NCBI GenBank assembly: GCA_022495995.1 | Contig: JAFEMH010000937.1 | Span: 124,001-188,000, forward strand | Reading direction: 5' to 3' | DNA from: Adenophora triphylla var. japonica | Taxonomy: Eukaryota > Streptophyta > Magnoliopsida > Asterales > Campanulaceae | DNA: 64,000 bases | Part shown: piece by piece, positions 25,948 through 38,939 of the stretch | Position numbering within the stretch: position 1 is the first letter of the stretch | How the letters are laid out: every line of letters begins with the position of its first letter | Notes under the pieces: model-generated | Seen by the model: only the letters and a program-made list of their open reading frames with translations | Told to the model about the DNA's origin: nothing | Database searches by the model: none | Position numbers and translations under genes: made by a program

Positions 25948-27295
25948 TATGTAAGGATAAAAATAATAGCATTGTATAATGAAAATGTTCCTAATTGGGA
26001 GGGGGCGGGGACGGGTTCGGATTTGTCCTAACTGGGCCGGGCCGGAGCGGGTTTTCATGGTTTTGAGTGGGAGCGGGTTTGGGAAATGCAAAACTCATCC
26101 CAAACCCACCCGTTGCCATCCCTACCTCCAACCAACAAGGCCATAGTTAAAGATTGAGTTTGGACAGTTGGTGCAGTCTAGGGCCATAATTAAAGATTGA
26201 GTTTAGACAGTTGGTGCAGGTGCAGGTGCAGTTGCAGTTGCAGTCGACTGCACTCGCCAAAATTCCGATTGTGCAGGTATAGTTCACTGTGGGCTTGGAT
26301 CCTTTGTTTATGATGTCTTTCTAGTGTTTTGCTTGGGTGAATGTTTTGATGGAGAGAAAGTGTGCCGTGTGACTGGAAGTCAGAGTTAGGTTCCAACTGA
26401 AACCGCCTCAATTTTACTTCGTAATAATCTGGTTTCTGTCTTCCCAAAGACTGAGGAGAAACCAAGTGCTCAACCACGCTAAACTTGCTTTCAACCAAAG
26501 CGCAACAATCTAATGAGGGAGAGATCACTGTTTATTTACCAGACTTTAGAGCCAATTATCCTCCAAAGAAGCGTTAATAGAAAGTATGTTCCCCATACGG
26601 GATGATAGAGGTCGAAAGTTTTTCTACAAATTTTCCATATGAACCTATCACTACTAATTCAAAACAATTGCGACAACATATTGAAGACCCTCTTTCTACA
26701 ATGACCCTGCATTTCATTCAGCCTTCATGTAAACTTCGCACAACTTCAAATAACAGATACTCCGTCCCTTATCAAAAAGGGCACATGGTCGACACAAGAA
26801 TCAATTGATTTATCTATAACAATTTTAATAAGTTTCACTCTGTTGCGGAAAGTTACAGCCATATCAACTAGAATCAAACTCATACTCTATGTCAGAAGAA
26901 CATGATGAGAGGTAGGCTCTTATTAATCTTTTGCGAATGTGAAACCCAAAACTTAGAAATTAACTGACTGCAACGGGTAGCTTAATCTAGAGACCAGAAC
27001 CAGAACTTAATCTGCAGACTGATACCAATTTCCGAGCATAATCAAATCCTAGATACTCTAATTTTTCATACAGAGAAAGGGTAAAAACTACAAATATTCG
27101 GATCTAGAAGGGTGGTAGAGGATGCAGTGGTGAGAGAGATTTGGAGTTTCATGATTTCATGCATCATGAGTTTAATACATTTGACACCATTTCATTCGGC
27201 CCGACTCCAAAGATTCGCGAGTGCTATACCTGCATACAACAAACATGGACTTCCTTGTGCCCGGTCTTAAACTATCGACCACTGCAAATTAAGTA
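25948..27295. other. Intergenic with a 42-bp tandem duplication, no gene
   Basis: AGGCCATAGTTAAAGATTGA and its near copy form two units at 26139-26180 and 26181-26222, followed by a short GTGCAG/TTGCAG array. Open frames in the area (for example on the minus strand at 26190-26528) cover this repeat and show no domain, so they are not called. Confidence 0.55.
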
Positions 27296-27550
27296 CTCCC
27301 TCCGTCCCTAAGTGAGTGTACAAATTTCATTTTCAAGTACACTCTGAAAATTTGTGCTTTTTATATATTTTAATGCCAAAGATGCATAAATATTTTTAAT
27401 ATCCACTTTCTAACAATTTAATTTCACAATAATAAAATGAATAGCGAAAACTATTTAGTGCAAAAGAGTTTAGAGACAGTTTTTAACAAAACAGACATTC
27501 GTTTTGGAACAAAAATTTCTTGAATTTGGACATTCATTTAGTAAAGGGAG
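27296..27550. mobile_element. Stowaway MITE
   Basis: Left end CTCCCTCCGTCCCTAAGTGA, right end TCATTTAGTAAAGGGAG, with TA on both sides. The right terminus has decayed. Confidence 0.75.
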
Positions 27551-27661
27551 TAGTAACTTCAGCTATTGAGATCAGAATTAATACGAACCAAAAACCTTAG
27601 AAGGAAACAGTTCAACTACTTAAGATGACAGAAAGGCAAGATGGCTACTCCTGAATAGTAG

Positions 27662-29145
27662 TGTGATATCCCGAAAATTTATGAGGTTTATTTTGGGATT
27701 TTTAATTTTAAAGTATAAATATTTAGTTGGGTCACTACGAAACATTATTATTGGGCTGATAAATACTAGTTAAATTTCTTGTGATCATTTGGGCCTTGCT
27801 TATTTTAGGGTAAAACTGATAAAAGGGGGTTCCATTATAAATAAGGTTATAACCCTAAACCTGGAATAGTTAAATATTAGAAGTTGGAACAGAGGGTGAG
27901 GACGGCGCTGCGGCCAGAGAGAAAGAAAGAAGTAAATGACGGTGGGCAAGGTATTTTCATATACTCCCTCCGTCCCACAATTCTAAGCACTTTTTGTGCC
28001 CGCGCGGGAATTAAGGTAAAAGGTGATAAAGGTAATGTGTTGTGAGTGTAAAAGTAAAATAGGAGAGAGAATCAGTGGAGAGAATAGTAAATTTGAAAAG
28101 TGTTGTGAGTAGAGAGAAGTGGGTCCCATTTCCATTTTGAGAAAGTGCAGATTATCGTGGGACACCCAAAAGGGGTCTTTTTACGGATTATTGTGGGACG
28201 GAGGGAGTAGGTAAGATTTTATTTCAAGCCTAATATAGATATACTGTAAATAATGATTATAATATTATATTAGGTTTTACTGTAGTTGAATTGGTATTAT
28301 GGATATAAAAGAAAACAATGGGAGAAAAAGGATATGAAAAAAAGGGACGGATGGATTTTCCGGGTTGAGGTGTAGTCTCACCAATTACTTTATGGTTTGT
28401 TAATTTGAGGTAAGAGACTATGCAGTATTGATTTTGTGTCGGTTTAATCACGTGATTTTTTTTTATATCCGTCTTATTGTTGTGCTCTATTTCATTGAAA
28501 CGTTATCGATTGATTGGTCAGATTTGATAATTGTTTTGCTATTGATAGTGGTCCATAAAGTATTGATTTTAGTGAAAGCATGCTATATCTATTTCCATTC
28601 TCAAAGCAATGAAATTTGTTACATGAAATAGTTTTGATGTAGCTAATTATGTGACGATCGCAGTGGACTTAGTTATTGTGCTTGTGTTGGGTCGGCTCCG
28701 AGCGTGAGTGCCAATTATTGTGTTGGGTCGGCTCCGTGGGTGGGCGCCAACAAGTTTGATCGGTTATTGATATGCCATTGTGCCTGAACATAATTAGTTA
28801 ATCGGACTGTGAAGTATAATCGATCGAGATTCGATTTATGAAATGAGTCTCATTGGCATGTCTATATTTGTAAATTTATGGGCAGTGTAATTGTGATGTG
28901 TTCCTTTGACTTCTGTTGTACTGTGTATCCCCTTTCTTACTGAGCCTCCAGCTCACCCCCTCCGGTTTCAGTTTTGCAGTTGTGACCGTTGATCAAGTAT
29001 CGAGAATTAAAGATTTGGTTCATAGAAGTTTTAGAGCATTTGGAGTTATTAGAAATAATTGTGCCATATTTTGAAGATTTTAAGTTGTAATATACTGTAT
29101 TGATTATTTATGGAATTCGAGCTATTGAAATTTTGGTTCGTTACA
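27662..29145 (+). mobile_element. Solo LTR with perfect TSD
   Basis: A 1484-bp segment from TGTGATATCCCG to GGTTCGTTACA, flanked by identical AGTAG at 27657-27661 and 29146-29150, with no internal region. The body has a TATA-like TTATAAATAAGG near 27835 and, near the 3' end, ACTGAGCCTCCAGCTCACCC, a phrase typical of chromovirus-type (Tekay/Del) LTRs as I recall them. It probably arose by LTR-LTR recombination. A Stowaway is nested inside. Confidence 0.9.
27964..28207. mobile_element. Stowaway MITE nested in the solo LTR
   Basis: CTCCCTCCGTCCCACAATTC on the left, ATTGTGGGACGGAGGGAG on the right, flanked by TA. It inserted after the LTR element arrived. Confidence 0.9.
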
Positions 29146-29150
29146 AGTAG

Positions 29151-30081
29151 TAACCTAAAAGAGATGGGAAATATGCTCCATATTAAAGCTCCGTCAAAGT
29201 CTAGAAGTCTACACTTCCTCTAGCAGTGATAAAAAACAGCCAAGAGCACAACTTCACCACAATTTGTCATAGCAGGGCATTACGGAAATAAAAATTGTTC
29301 CGCCTACATGTAAATTTCTCAAAAACAAAAGAACCTAGAGGCTTTGCATTCTCCATTTTGATCGCACTCTAGGGACAATGATCTGGCATCCTAAGTTCCC
29401 GATAAACAGTAAATTCAAATAAATTGGGCATTCAAAAGTTTATACTAAAACTCAACCCGGAAATACACCTCAGGAAATAAGATCACTCAAAGTGAGAACC
29501 ATACTACCGAGTAGTAATTACCATCGACAATGTACTCACAAGCTCTACTATCTTAGTTCAATCCGAACATCTCAACAACCAACTGGGATCTTCAGTATTC
29601 CCAACATATGGAGGTACAGAATCCATGACATATGATCAAAATTCAAGCAAAGATTAGAGGAAGATTTGAGCTAGTGAAGATATAACTCCAATACCATATT
29701 AAAACAAAATTGAGTTAGCGGAGAGCCAAAGATCTACGTCCAATTCCATCCCTAGAGTTCTACACTCCACATACAACAATCATCAGACATTCTCTACAAA
29801 TTATGCTTGTCTATGTTGTCTCAGTTACTACTTAAAGAGCTTAAGATCAAAGAAAAATAAGGAAAGTTGACAAAAGAACATGAATATACAAATCTGACAT
29901 CGAAACCTAATTTAATCAACTGATAAACAACAAGACAGATACAAATCCATGATTCTGATGAATTCAGAGTATTATAATGAGAGTATCATATGATAACATA
30001 ATTAAAATTCAGCATCTATATTCAGAATTTGAGATCATTTAAATACCATATAGAGACAGGAGAAGAGAGGGATAGAGATCA
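29151..30081. other. Intergenic / 3' flank of the PMP3-like gene
   Basis: No coding or repeat structure recognised. The last part is probably the 3' untranslated region of the minus-strand gene ending at 30082. Confidence 0.4.
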
Positions 30082-30579
30082 CTAGGAAAGAGTGTAATAA
30101 TCGCGGTAATAATAATAGCCGTCTCGTTCAATGAAGAGGATGGCGTAGAGTGCGTAGATAATTCCAGGAAGATAGCCTAAGAAGGTCAACACCAAGCATA
30201 TGAAGAACTCAACCTGCAAAACAACAGCACATTTAGATTCAGATTCAGGGGCGGAGAGCTAAGCTTTGATATAAGGGGGCAAATGCCCCCATTTACTTTT
30301 CAAAATTTACCAAATTAGTACTACTTACTCCGTCCCAAAATAAATGATCAATTTTTTTTTTCAAATTTGGTCAGTAAATTTTTTGAAAAACTTGATTTTA
30401 ACCATTAAATTTACATACTACATCCTAGTGTTCTGTCAAAAACAAAAAAAAAATACATCCTAGTGTTCTAAATTAATATTACATCATTGGGTTCTAAATT
30501 AATAGTAATAATTTTGCCTTGTGTAAGAAATCTGGCTACGCAACTGATTGAGAACATGTTCAATTTCAATCACACAAAA

Positions 30580-30620
<41 letters not shown>

Positions 30621-30710
30621 AGTGCAGCAGCCATGTCTGAGGCAAACACCGAGAGGAGGGAGGAGGATCGCCAGAAGTACTTCGCACAGGATAGCACATC
30701 TCGACACCAT
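30082..30710 (-). CDS. PMP3/RCI2 (UPF0057) small membrane protein
   Basis: Two exons on the minus strand, 30710-30621 and 30213-30082, with a 407-base intron (ACT/GTAAGC and TTTGCAG/GTTGAG, phase 0). The 73-residue product starts MVSRCAILCEVLLAILLPPL. It shows the family core: first hydrophobic helix with ILLPPLGV (about 16-22), Cys-rich turn RHGCC (25-29), then VEFFICLVLTFLGYLPGIIY (31-50) as the second helix. A polar tail rich in Tyr (RDGYYYYRDYYT) extends beyond the 52-54 residues of short RCI2/LTI6 proteins and matches the longer plant subgroup. Such proteins sit in the plasma membrane and are linked to membrane potential and cold/salt responses. A GA microsatellite sits in the intron just beyond the donor. 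Confidence 0.92.
30588..30616 (+). repeat. (GA)n microsatellite next to the splice donor
   Basis: On the gene's strand the intron begins GTAAGC and continues as a CT run of about 28 bases, so the repeat starts within four bases of the donor hexamer. Confidence 0.9.
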
Positions 30711-31855
30711 TGGAGAAGAAGAATCGAGATTTGCCCGATTGCCTGATCTGGATATATTCTGGAATTGGGGTTGTTTGAATAAAATAAATTACTAATTTAT
30801 TTTGGGGTTTTTGAGTGTGAATGACAGAATGAGGAACATGGGAGGGAGAGTCGTCGTGCTCTACTTTAATTAATTTTTTATTGCAAATAAAATGTTATTT
30901 TGACATATGCATCGGTATGGCTAATGAATGACAGAATGAGGAACAGGGTGGGGTAAGAGTGATGTAAATGCCTTTATAGAAGTGTTTTCTTGGGAACACG
31001 GAGTATAATGGGTCTTTGCTACTGGTTGCGTAGGGCACATTCCGCGATTTCTCTCTGGCAAGAATTGAGGGATCGGTGCGCAATGATGCAGGATTAGTCC
31101 CCGCAACCTAAACCTGGTATCGAAAAAAAAAAAAAAAACCGACTACCTTTTTTTTATCTTCTTCTATAAGCAAACGATGAACGGCCACCTGCCCACCCAA
31201 CTTCGTTCATGGGGACAAAATAATTACAAAATTTTGAGCACAAAATTTTATACTTCTTCCTTGTAACTCGTAAAGTTAAAAAAATTTATTTTGGATGTCC
31301 CGTTTAAAAATTACACTTTCAAAATTAAAAATTTTTAAAACTTTTTTTTTTAATGGGATTCACTTGTCATAATCACAATAACTATTCACTTATTATTTCA
31401 TATCATACATTCTCTCTCCTACCTCAATTTTTATACTTACAACACTTACTCCACTATATATTTTTCTTAATTTTCTTGCAATAACCATTTTTTTCTTTTT
31501 TTTTTCGAGTGAAACGAATGGGAGTATGTATTAATTTTATTGATACTTTTAATTAAATTATAATAAGTCTATTATCGATACAAGCGATAAAATATCGTTA
31601 ATACATTATGTCAACAAGATTTTATAACTCTGTTTTGTACAACTAGAAATGTTCTTGCTTGTAAGTACATGTTTACTTTTAGAAGGTGAAGATGAAGGTG
31701 AAAGTGAAGTTGAAAATTACCAAATTATTTCCTTGATTTCAAAATAAATATTTTAAAAAATACTTTCAATCTTAATTAAGTAGCAATTTTTGTTTTATAA
31801 TAAAATATTTGCTTTGAAACCAAGGGATAGTATTTTTATCTATCTTATAAGTTTA
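30711..31855. other. PMP3-like 5' flank and intergenic
   Basis: Contains the promoter of the minus-strand gene; no convincing TATA box could be chosen. GAATGACAGAATGAGGAACA occurs twice (near 30819 and 30926), a local duplication of about 107-bp spacing. No other gene. Confidence 0.45.
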
Positions 31856-32028
31856 CTAGTATATACCCATGTCCAAGGACACGTGTTTGTTTGTTTTTTT
31901 TTTTTTTAATTTAAAAAAAAATTAAGGGCAAAATGGGAAAGGGACATATATGAGGGCAAAATGGGAAATTCAGCAAATGAAACTGTTCATAGTACTGTAG
32001 ATAGTGGAGGTTCCATTTATACTATAGA
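31856..32028 (-). mobile_element. Mini-Helitron (173 bp)
   Basis: On the minus strand it starts TCTATAGTATAAATGGAACC and ends with a hairpin (CGTGTCC, TT loop, GGACATG, one G-T pair) followed by GGTATATA and CTAG. The host bases are A before and T after, the Helitron insertion rule. A relative in the opposite orientation lies at 54481-54677. Confidence 0.75.
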
Positions 32029-32115
32029 TAATAAATTAGAAACAAACGTTTATTTTACCATACATTATTTGAAAATTTTAGTTATAAAATAAAAACCAAA
32101 TACTATCGCATAGAA

Positions 32116-32188
32116 GCACCCGTGGCCTAATGGATAAGGCGTTTGACTTCTAATCAAGCGATTGTGGGTTCGAGTCCCACCGGGTGTG
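32116..32188 (+). tRNA. tRNA-Arg(UCU)
   Basis: Complete cloverleaf without intron: acceptor GCACCCG/CGGGTGT (first pair G-T), D stem GCCT/AGGC, anticodon loop CTTCTAA with anticodon TCT at 32149-32151, T stem GTGGG/CCCAC with TTCGAGT loop, discriminator G. Internal A box (TGGCCTAATGG) and B box (GGTTCGAGTCC) are intact. A T-rich stretch follows for polymerase III termination. It decodes AGA codons. Confidence 0.97.
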
Positions 32189-32239
32189 TTATTTTAATTT
32201 ATTTTTCATCATTTTTCCCCTAATCTAACCACTTATATA

Positions 32240-32502
32240 CTCCCTCCGCCCGGCCGACTTAGGATTTTTTGAAATGGCACGGGAATTAAGGAAAAGGTAA
32301 ATGTTGTAATTGTAATTTAAAAATAGGAGAGAGAATGAGTGGAAGGAATAGTAAATTATAATGGTATTGTGAGTATTAAAATAATGTAGGAGAGAGAATG
32401 AGTGGAGAGAATAGTGATTTAAGGTTTCCATTTTGGGTCGTCCTAAGTCGGGTGGGACGCCCAAAATGGCAAAAAGTCCTAAGTCGGCCGGGACGGAGGG
32501 AG
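32240..32502. mobile_element. Stowaway MITE
   Basis: CTCCCTCCGCCCGGCCGACT on the left, AGTCGGCCGGGACGGAGGGA on the right, TA on both sides. Internal GAGAGAATGAGTGGA blocks. Confidence 0.9.
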
Positions 32503-32535
32503 TATATATAATCTATATGACCATTTTAAAGACTA

Positions 32536-32825
32536 CTCCCTCCGTTCCACCGATCTGAACTTAAGAAAAATTTCCATTTTGGGCGTCCCACTAATTTTAA
32601 GAATTTTCAAAATGGAAAGTTTATATTACTTTTATATTAAATGGGATCCACTTGTCATACTCACAACAATAATCCCATCACTATTCCCTCCACTCATTCT
32701 CTCTCCTATTTAATTTTTCACACTCACAACACTTCTTCCACTCATTCTCTCTCCTAATACTATAATAATATTCCTTAATTCCCACACCAAATAAAAAATT
32801 TCTAAGATGGCTGGGACGGAGGGAG
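32536..32825. mobile_element. Stowaway MITE
   Basis: CTCCCTCCGTTCCACCGATC on the left, GGCTGGGACGGAGGGAG on the right, flanked by TA. Contains CACTCATTCTCTCTCCTA blocks. Confidence 0.9.
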
Positions 32826-33034
32826 TATAAATTTTTCCTTTTCGTACCCAAAAAAATTAAGACTATAATAATCCCACCACTTTTTTTTTTTTGGTTTTTC
32901 ATATTATCAAAATATTTATTTGGATGTGCTCTTAAAATCTAACTTTTTAAAATGATTTTCAAACAACCTCTCATCATCACTGCTCTCTTTGCAATTATTC
33001 CACAAATAACGAAACTCAAAGTGTTTAGCACATA

Positions 33035-33334
33035 CTCCCTCCGTTTCAGTTGAGTGTATATTTATTTTTTTTTGGATCCATCTTAGCTGAGTGTGAACTG
33101 TCCAAAATGAAAGAGAATCTTCACTATTTATCCCACTCATTTTCTCTCCTATTTTACTTTTACACTCACAATATTCTCTCTCCTAACTATTTCTTTCACT
33201 CATTCTCTCTCTTATTTTACTTTTACACTCACAACATTCTCTCTTCACTTTTTCTCACTCTTACTTTTCCTTAATTGATGTATCCAACATTTTTATTCAC
33301 ACTAGGCTGGAATGGAGGGCTGGAATGGAGGGAG
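33035..33334. mobile_element. Stowaway MITE
   Basis: CTCCCTCCGTTTCAGTTGAG on the left; the right end GGCTGGAATGGAGGGAG carries a small duplication of its terminus (GGCTGGAATGGAGG appears twice). TA at both ends. Confidence 0.85.
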
Positions 33335-33394
33335 TACAATTGATTTAGTTGAGTAATGATTTTGTACCTTTCTTTCATCCCAAACTAATGTTTA

Positions 33395-33681
33395 CTCCCT
33401 CCGTCCCACTCCACTGTAAACCTATTTTTTTGACACAAAAATTAAGGAAAAGTAGGAGAGAGAAATAAGTGGAGGAGGTGTTTGTGAGTATGAAAAATTA
33501 AATAGGAGATAGAATGAGTGGGAGGAATAGTTAGGAGAGAGAATGTTGTGAGTGTAAAAGTAAAGTAGAAGAGAGAATGAGTGGATGAAATAGTAAAAAT
33601 TCTTTGTCATTTTAGACAGTTCACACTGGAGTGGAACGTCCCAAAAAAAAATAAGTCCACACTAAAGTGGGAAGGAGGAAG
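33395..33681. mobile_element. Stowaway MITE
   Basis: CTCCCTCCGTCCCACTCCAC on the left, AAGTGGGAAGGAGGAAG on the right (slightly decayed), TA at both ends. Fourth Stowaway in 1.5 kb. Confidence 0.85.
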
Positions 33682-34423
33682 TATTTCTTTATTTTTAAAA
33701 AATAAGGGCATTTTTAATAAGATGTTTATTTTTAGTTGAAAGGTGTCTGAATATCATTGTTATCTAATTTCAAATTATTTATTATGGAAATAAATAATAA
33801 ACTATAGAAGCAATCGATTAAAAAATGAGAAAATTACCGCTATTTCCTTTATTCCAAGTCAAAATCTATCTATATAAAAGCAAGAAAGTTGTTTTTCCTC
33901 TCAAAGGTGTCAATATCAAAGAGCAAAATAGTTCACACATTATTTCATTAAGGGCAATCAAGTCTTCCAACTTTAGAATATAGTTGTAATATTCATAAAA
34001 TCTTAATACTTTTACAAAAAATGTTTTTAGGTCTTTTAACAAAGATTTTATTTCAAGACTTAAAAAAAGATTTTTTTATAAATATATTTAAAAATTGACC
34101 GATAAATATTAAAAATTCATAAATTAAAAATTTATTTATTTTATCCAAAAAAATTAATTCAAATAGATGTTGTATTACTATTTCTATATTCAAGTAAAAA
34201 AAATTATAAGTTAATAATTTGTTTATTTTAAGTTTATTTTAAAAAATCATTTTGTTTTAAGTTGTTTAATTAAACCTTTTTTACAATTTTCTATACAACC
34301 CATCTAAATAATAAATTATTTTTTATTTTTTTCAAATAATAATTTTTAGTCAAATCTAAAAATTATTATTACAAAAAAAATTCAATTTAGTGTTTTTTTA
34401 ATAATTATTAAGTGTAAATTATA

Positions 34424-34425
<2 letters not shown>

Positions 34426-34509
<84 letters not shown>
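34426..34509 (+). repeat. (AT)n microsatellite
   Basis: An uninterrupted alternating AT run of about 84 bases inside the Helitron. Confidence 0.98.
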
Positions 34510-34511
<2 letters not shown>

Positions 34512-35122
34512 AGATGAGTATTGTTTCTTTTAAAAAAAAAAAAAAACAAGATGAGTATATCGCATGATTTTTTTTACTTTATCTCATGTAAGAGGCGAGG
34601 AGATGAGTATACTGTATATTGAGAAGAAGAAAGATTGACAAGCCCGATTTTATGGGTTTGACAAAATTAAATAAGGAGATAAAAATATCATGGGAATATA
34701 AAAGGTGGTTGACGGATTTCAAGGCTAGCATCTTTATGGACAATCAAATAGTTATTTCAAAAAATACAATTCAATAATTATTGGTGAATTTAATTTGTTA
34801 TCTCTCTTATTTCATTTTTTTTTTGTCAGAAAGATGACTCTCTCATATTTCATAAATACTTCTAAAATTACTCAAACCTTCATTTAAATATTAATTATAG
34901 AAACTAGATAGGAAGGGGTTACGAGGAATGGACCAGTTTATTTTTGTTTTGTACTATGTTTTTTTTTTCAGTTTGATTAGTTAAAATATTTTGTTCTTAA
35001 AAAAAGTTAGAATATTTTGTTATTATATTTTTTTTGAATTTTCTTATTTTAATACAGTAGTTTTTGTTGAAGATAACTATTATTAATAATAAAAATGTAA
35101 CTACTATACACAAAATATATAC

Positions 35123-35396
35123 TCCCTCCGTCCCAATAAAAGCTTCACTAATTACCTAAAAGGGCGTCCCGTTAGAAGCTTCACCTTTCCTTTTTTGGCA
35201 AAGAATCTTCACTATTCTCTCCACTCATTCTCTCTCCTAAAACACTATTACACTCACAACACTTTTCAAATTTACTATTCCCTCCACTAATTCTCTCTCC
35301 TATTTTCAAATTACGCTCACAACATTTTTTTCCCTCCCATTACCATAATTCCCGTGCCGAAGGAAAAGGGTGAAGCAATTGGTGGGACGGAGGGAG
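35123..35396. mobile_element. Stowaway MITE nested in the Helitron
   Basis: CTCCCTCCGTCCCAATAAAA on the left, GGTGGGACGGAGGGAG on the right, TA on both sides. Confidence 0.9.
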
Positions 35397-36692
35397 TAAT
35401 ATTCTTTTTGAAAGAACTAAATATATATTTATTCACCACCTGAAAGCTAATTTCATTCAATTCAAGGGACATATTGAGATTTGATGTAATGAAGAAGCCA
35501 TTTTTTTCATGGCCACTGTACATTTAACTAGAGTTAAAAGTCCAAATGGTATTAAAATATTGATATATAATGAAGAAATTTTTGACCATTTTAATGTTTG
35601 TACTAACAACGTAACGTAGTCTTCAAGAAGGTCTCCCATAATACATAAAAGCATATATGTTTCATGTTTGTTTTATTTTAATTTTTGTCTTTGTGTACGA
35701 ATTTTATTTTAAAAATATGCCAAAAAATACGGCATGAAAAAAGAGGAATATAAATATTATGTATTTTTTATATAACGTGTATTATATGTATCATAGTCAA
35801 AATTACATACGTAAAAGTATAGGAAATATATAATAAATATATATAGGTAAATTCTGAATATTAATTATACATTTACCTAATATTTTAGAAGTTTAATATA
35901 TTTATAAAAATATGTCTTAACTCTCACGTGAAAAGAAAGAAAGAAAAAAATCAAACGTGGATGTAAAAAAATAACACTCTTTATTGTTTTTCAAAAAAAT
36001 GAAAATTAATTATATATTTTGGGACGGAGGAAATAGTACTACTATATTAATCTATATATATAAATCTTAAAATATTATATAACAATAACATTAACGAAAT
36101 ATGTAAAAATCAAATTTGGATGTAGAAGTTGAATATTGCTCAAGAACAAAATCACTTATCAAAAATCGAAATCGATGATACTTGAAAGTTTCATGTAATT
36201 TTTTTGTTTGGAGAATTACTAGAGTCAAGAGTTCCGAATTGCATTTGAAGAGAAAGATTGGGAGACTTAGAACTAGGATAGATAACGTTTTCCCAATTGT
36301 TCGTGAAAACTAATTGATAATGTGGACAAATTACTTCTCTTAATTACTTGTTTCTTAACTAAAATTACGCACATATCACGTTCAATACACAATAACTATG
36401 TTTTACATCAAAAATATGCGTTTAATTCCATAGAATTGAAAAACGGATGCCAAACGTGAGTATTATTGAATAGAACAGGAATTTACGTATAAAACCCGTT
36501 TTGTAAAAACTAACTATGTCTTAAATATAGATTTATTTTAGTGATCTTCAATCTGATATTTGTACTGATAATATATTTTTCAAAGATGTGTTTTACAATG
36601 TATACAAACATCTCTATTTTCTGTTGTATTTGTATGAATTTCGTCTTTTATGTGTTAGTAGTTGTCCGTGCATCGCACGGGAGTAACACTAG

Positions 36693-37597
<905 letters not shown>

Positions 37598-37599
37598 TC

Positions 37600-38935
37600 A
37601 ATAAGTTATAGATTTCAGAAGCTTGCCGAAAAATGAACAAGTCAGCGAAGCATTGGGAGCGCACGCTCCCAAGTTACATAAACTAAGGAAACTTCTGCCC
37701 ATTGGGAGCACACATTCCCCTTTTTTGGGAGCGGACGCTCCCCCTCCGCAACAGCTTTTCTGTTTCCTCTTCAGACTTAGTTTTTGACTCTCGTTTCCTA
37801 ATTTTTGACCCTCCTCTCTCACTCTATTATATAAACAACAGCTCTAACCATATTTTTGTATCTCTTCTTCTCTCTTAATATATACTCCCTCCGTCCCGCT
37901 AATATCCGCACACTTTCCTTTTTGGGCGTCCCGCTAATATCTGCACACTCCCAAAAAGGAAACTTTATATTAATAAAATATTCACCCAACCCCACTCATT
38001 CTCTCTCCTACATTATTTTAATACTCACAACACCATTATAATTTATTACACCCTCCACTCATTCTCTCTCCTACTTTACTTTTACACTCACAACATTTTA
38101 TTAAAATATCATATTCCTTAATTCCCGCGCAAACAGTGTTAGTGCGGATATTAGCGGGACGAAGGGAGTATTACAATTTATATTAGGGTGTTTTTATTAT
38201 ATTGAAGAAAAGAATTCAAGGTTTTATTTAATAGCCTTTCAAGGCTAAATTATTTGATTCGTGGATTGAGGTAAGTAACAATTAAATCGTTATGCTATTA
38301 ATTTAATTCTTCCTATCTCTTTCTCATTCTTGTTTTTCTCAACATTCTTAATTATCATTCTTAAGCTTAAATTGTATGTTAAGATACTTTTGACATTTGA
38401 ATCTATTTGGGTATAAATCGTTTCACTCACATGGATGATTTATACATTGACCATAGTTGAGAAGATTAAATTTAACTGAGTACTTCACGAAAAATCAATG
38501 AATTTAGGATTTTATATTCTTGTGTTCTTAATTGAATCTCTTAAGTGTATGTATTAACTTCACGAAATGTATAAACAAGATAGAGACATTAGGGTTTTAA
38601 TGTTCTTGTCGACTTCACGAAAGATATTAATATCTTAACTCTATATTTTTGTAAATGAACCCAAGAATGAGATTGAATTCTTTTTACATGATTTAAATAA
38701 CATAAAATGATCATTGTTATAATCCCCAATACATGAATCATTAGCTCTCTTGATTTCTTTAATTGTTTTATTTTACTTTCTCAGGTTAATAATTCAAACC
38801 AATCAAGAACTCCTTTTTAGTTACTATTCTAAACTAATAAAATATACTTGTTTCACTTTAGTCCCTGTGAATTCGACCATTGCAAGTAAGTATATTACTA
38901 CATTGATAAACTAGTGAACTTGCTAGGTAATTTTA
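37600..38935 (+). repeat. Probable LTR relic with GC palindromes
   Basis: Three hairpin-like motifs (GGGAGCGCACGCTCCC near 37646, GGGAGCACACATTCCC near 37701, GGGAGCGGACGCTCCC near 37728) precede a TATA-like TATTATATAAACAACAG near 37824. This layout resembles the Copia LTRs at the left of the window. After a nested Stowaway the sequence runs to CCCTGTGAATTCGACCATTG near 38864, a phrase that recalls the ends of some plant LTRs. Termini and TSD were not found, so this is a tentative call. Confidence 0.35.
37885..38168. mobile_element. Stowaway MITE
   Basis: CTCCCTCCGTCCCGCTAATA on the left, TATTAGCGGGACGAAGGGAG on the right, TA at both ends. Confidence 0.9.
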
Positions 38936-38939
38936 ATAT

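Larger units (their letters stand above)
33865..36692 (+). mobile_element. Non-autonomous Helitron, 2.8 kb
   Basis: 5' end TCTATCTATATAAAAGCAAG right after an A; 3' end with a perfect 6-bp hairpin CCGTGC-ATC-GCACGG (36666-36680), then GAGTAACA and CTAG, followed by T. These are the structural hallmarks of plant Helitrons. No Rep or helicase coding is present, so it depends on another copy. A TA microsatellite and a Stowaway are nested inside. Confidence 0.75.

Noticed and set aside
34426..34509. Possible CRISPR or regular array
   Set aside because: Simple (AT)n microsatellite without spacers; the same holds for 37501-37592.
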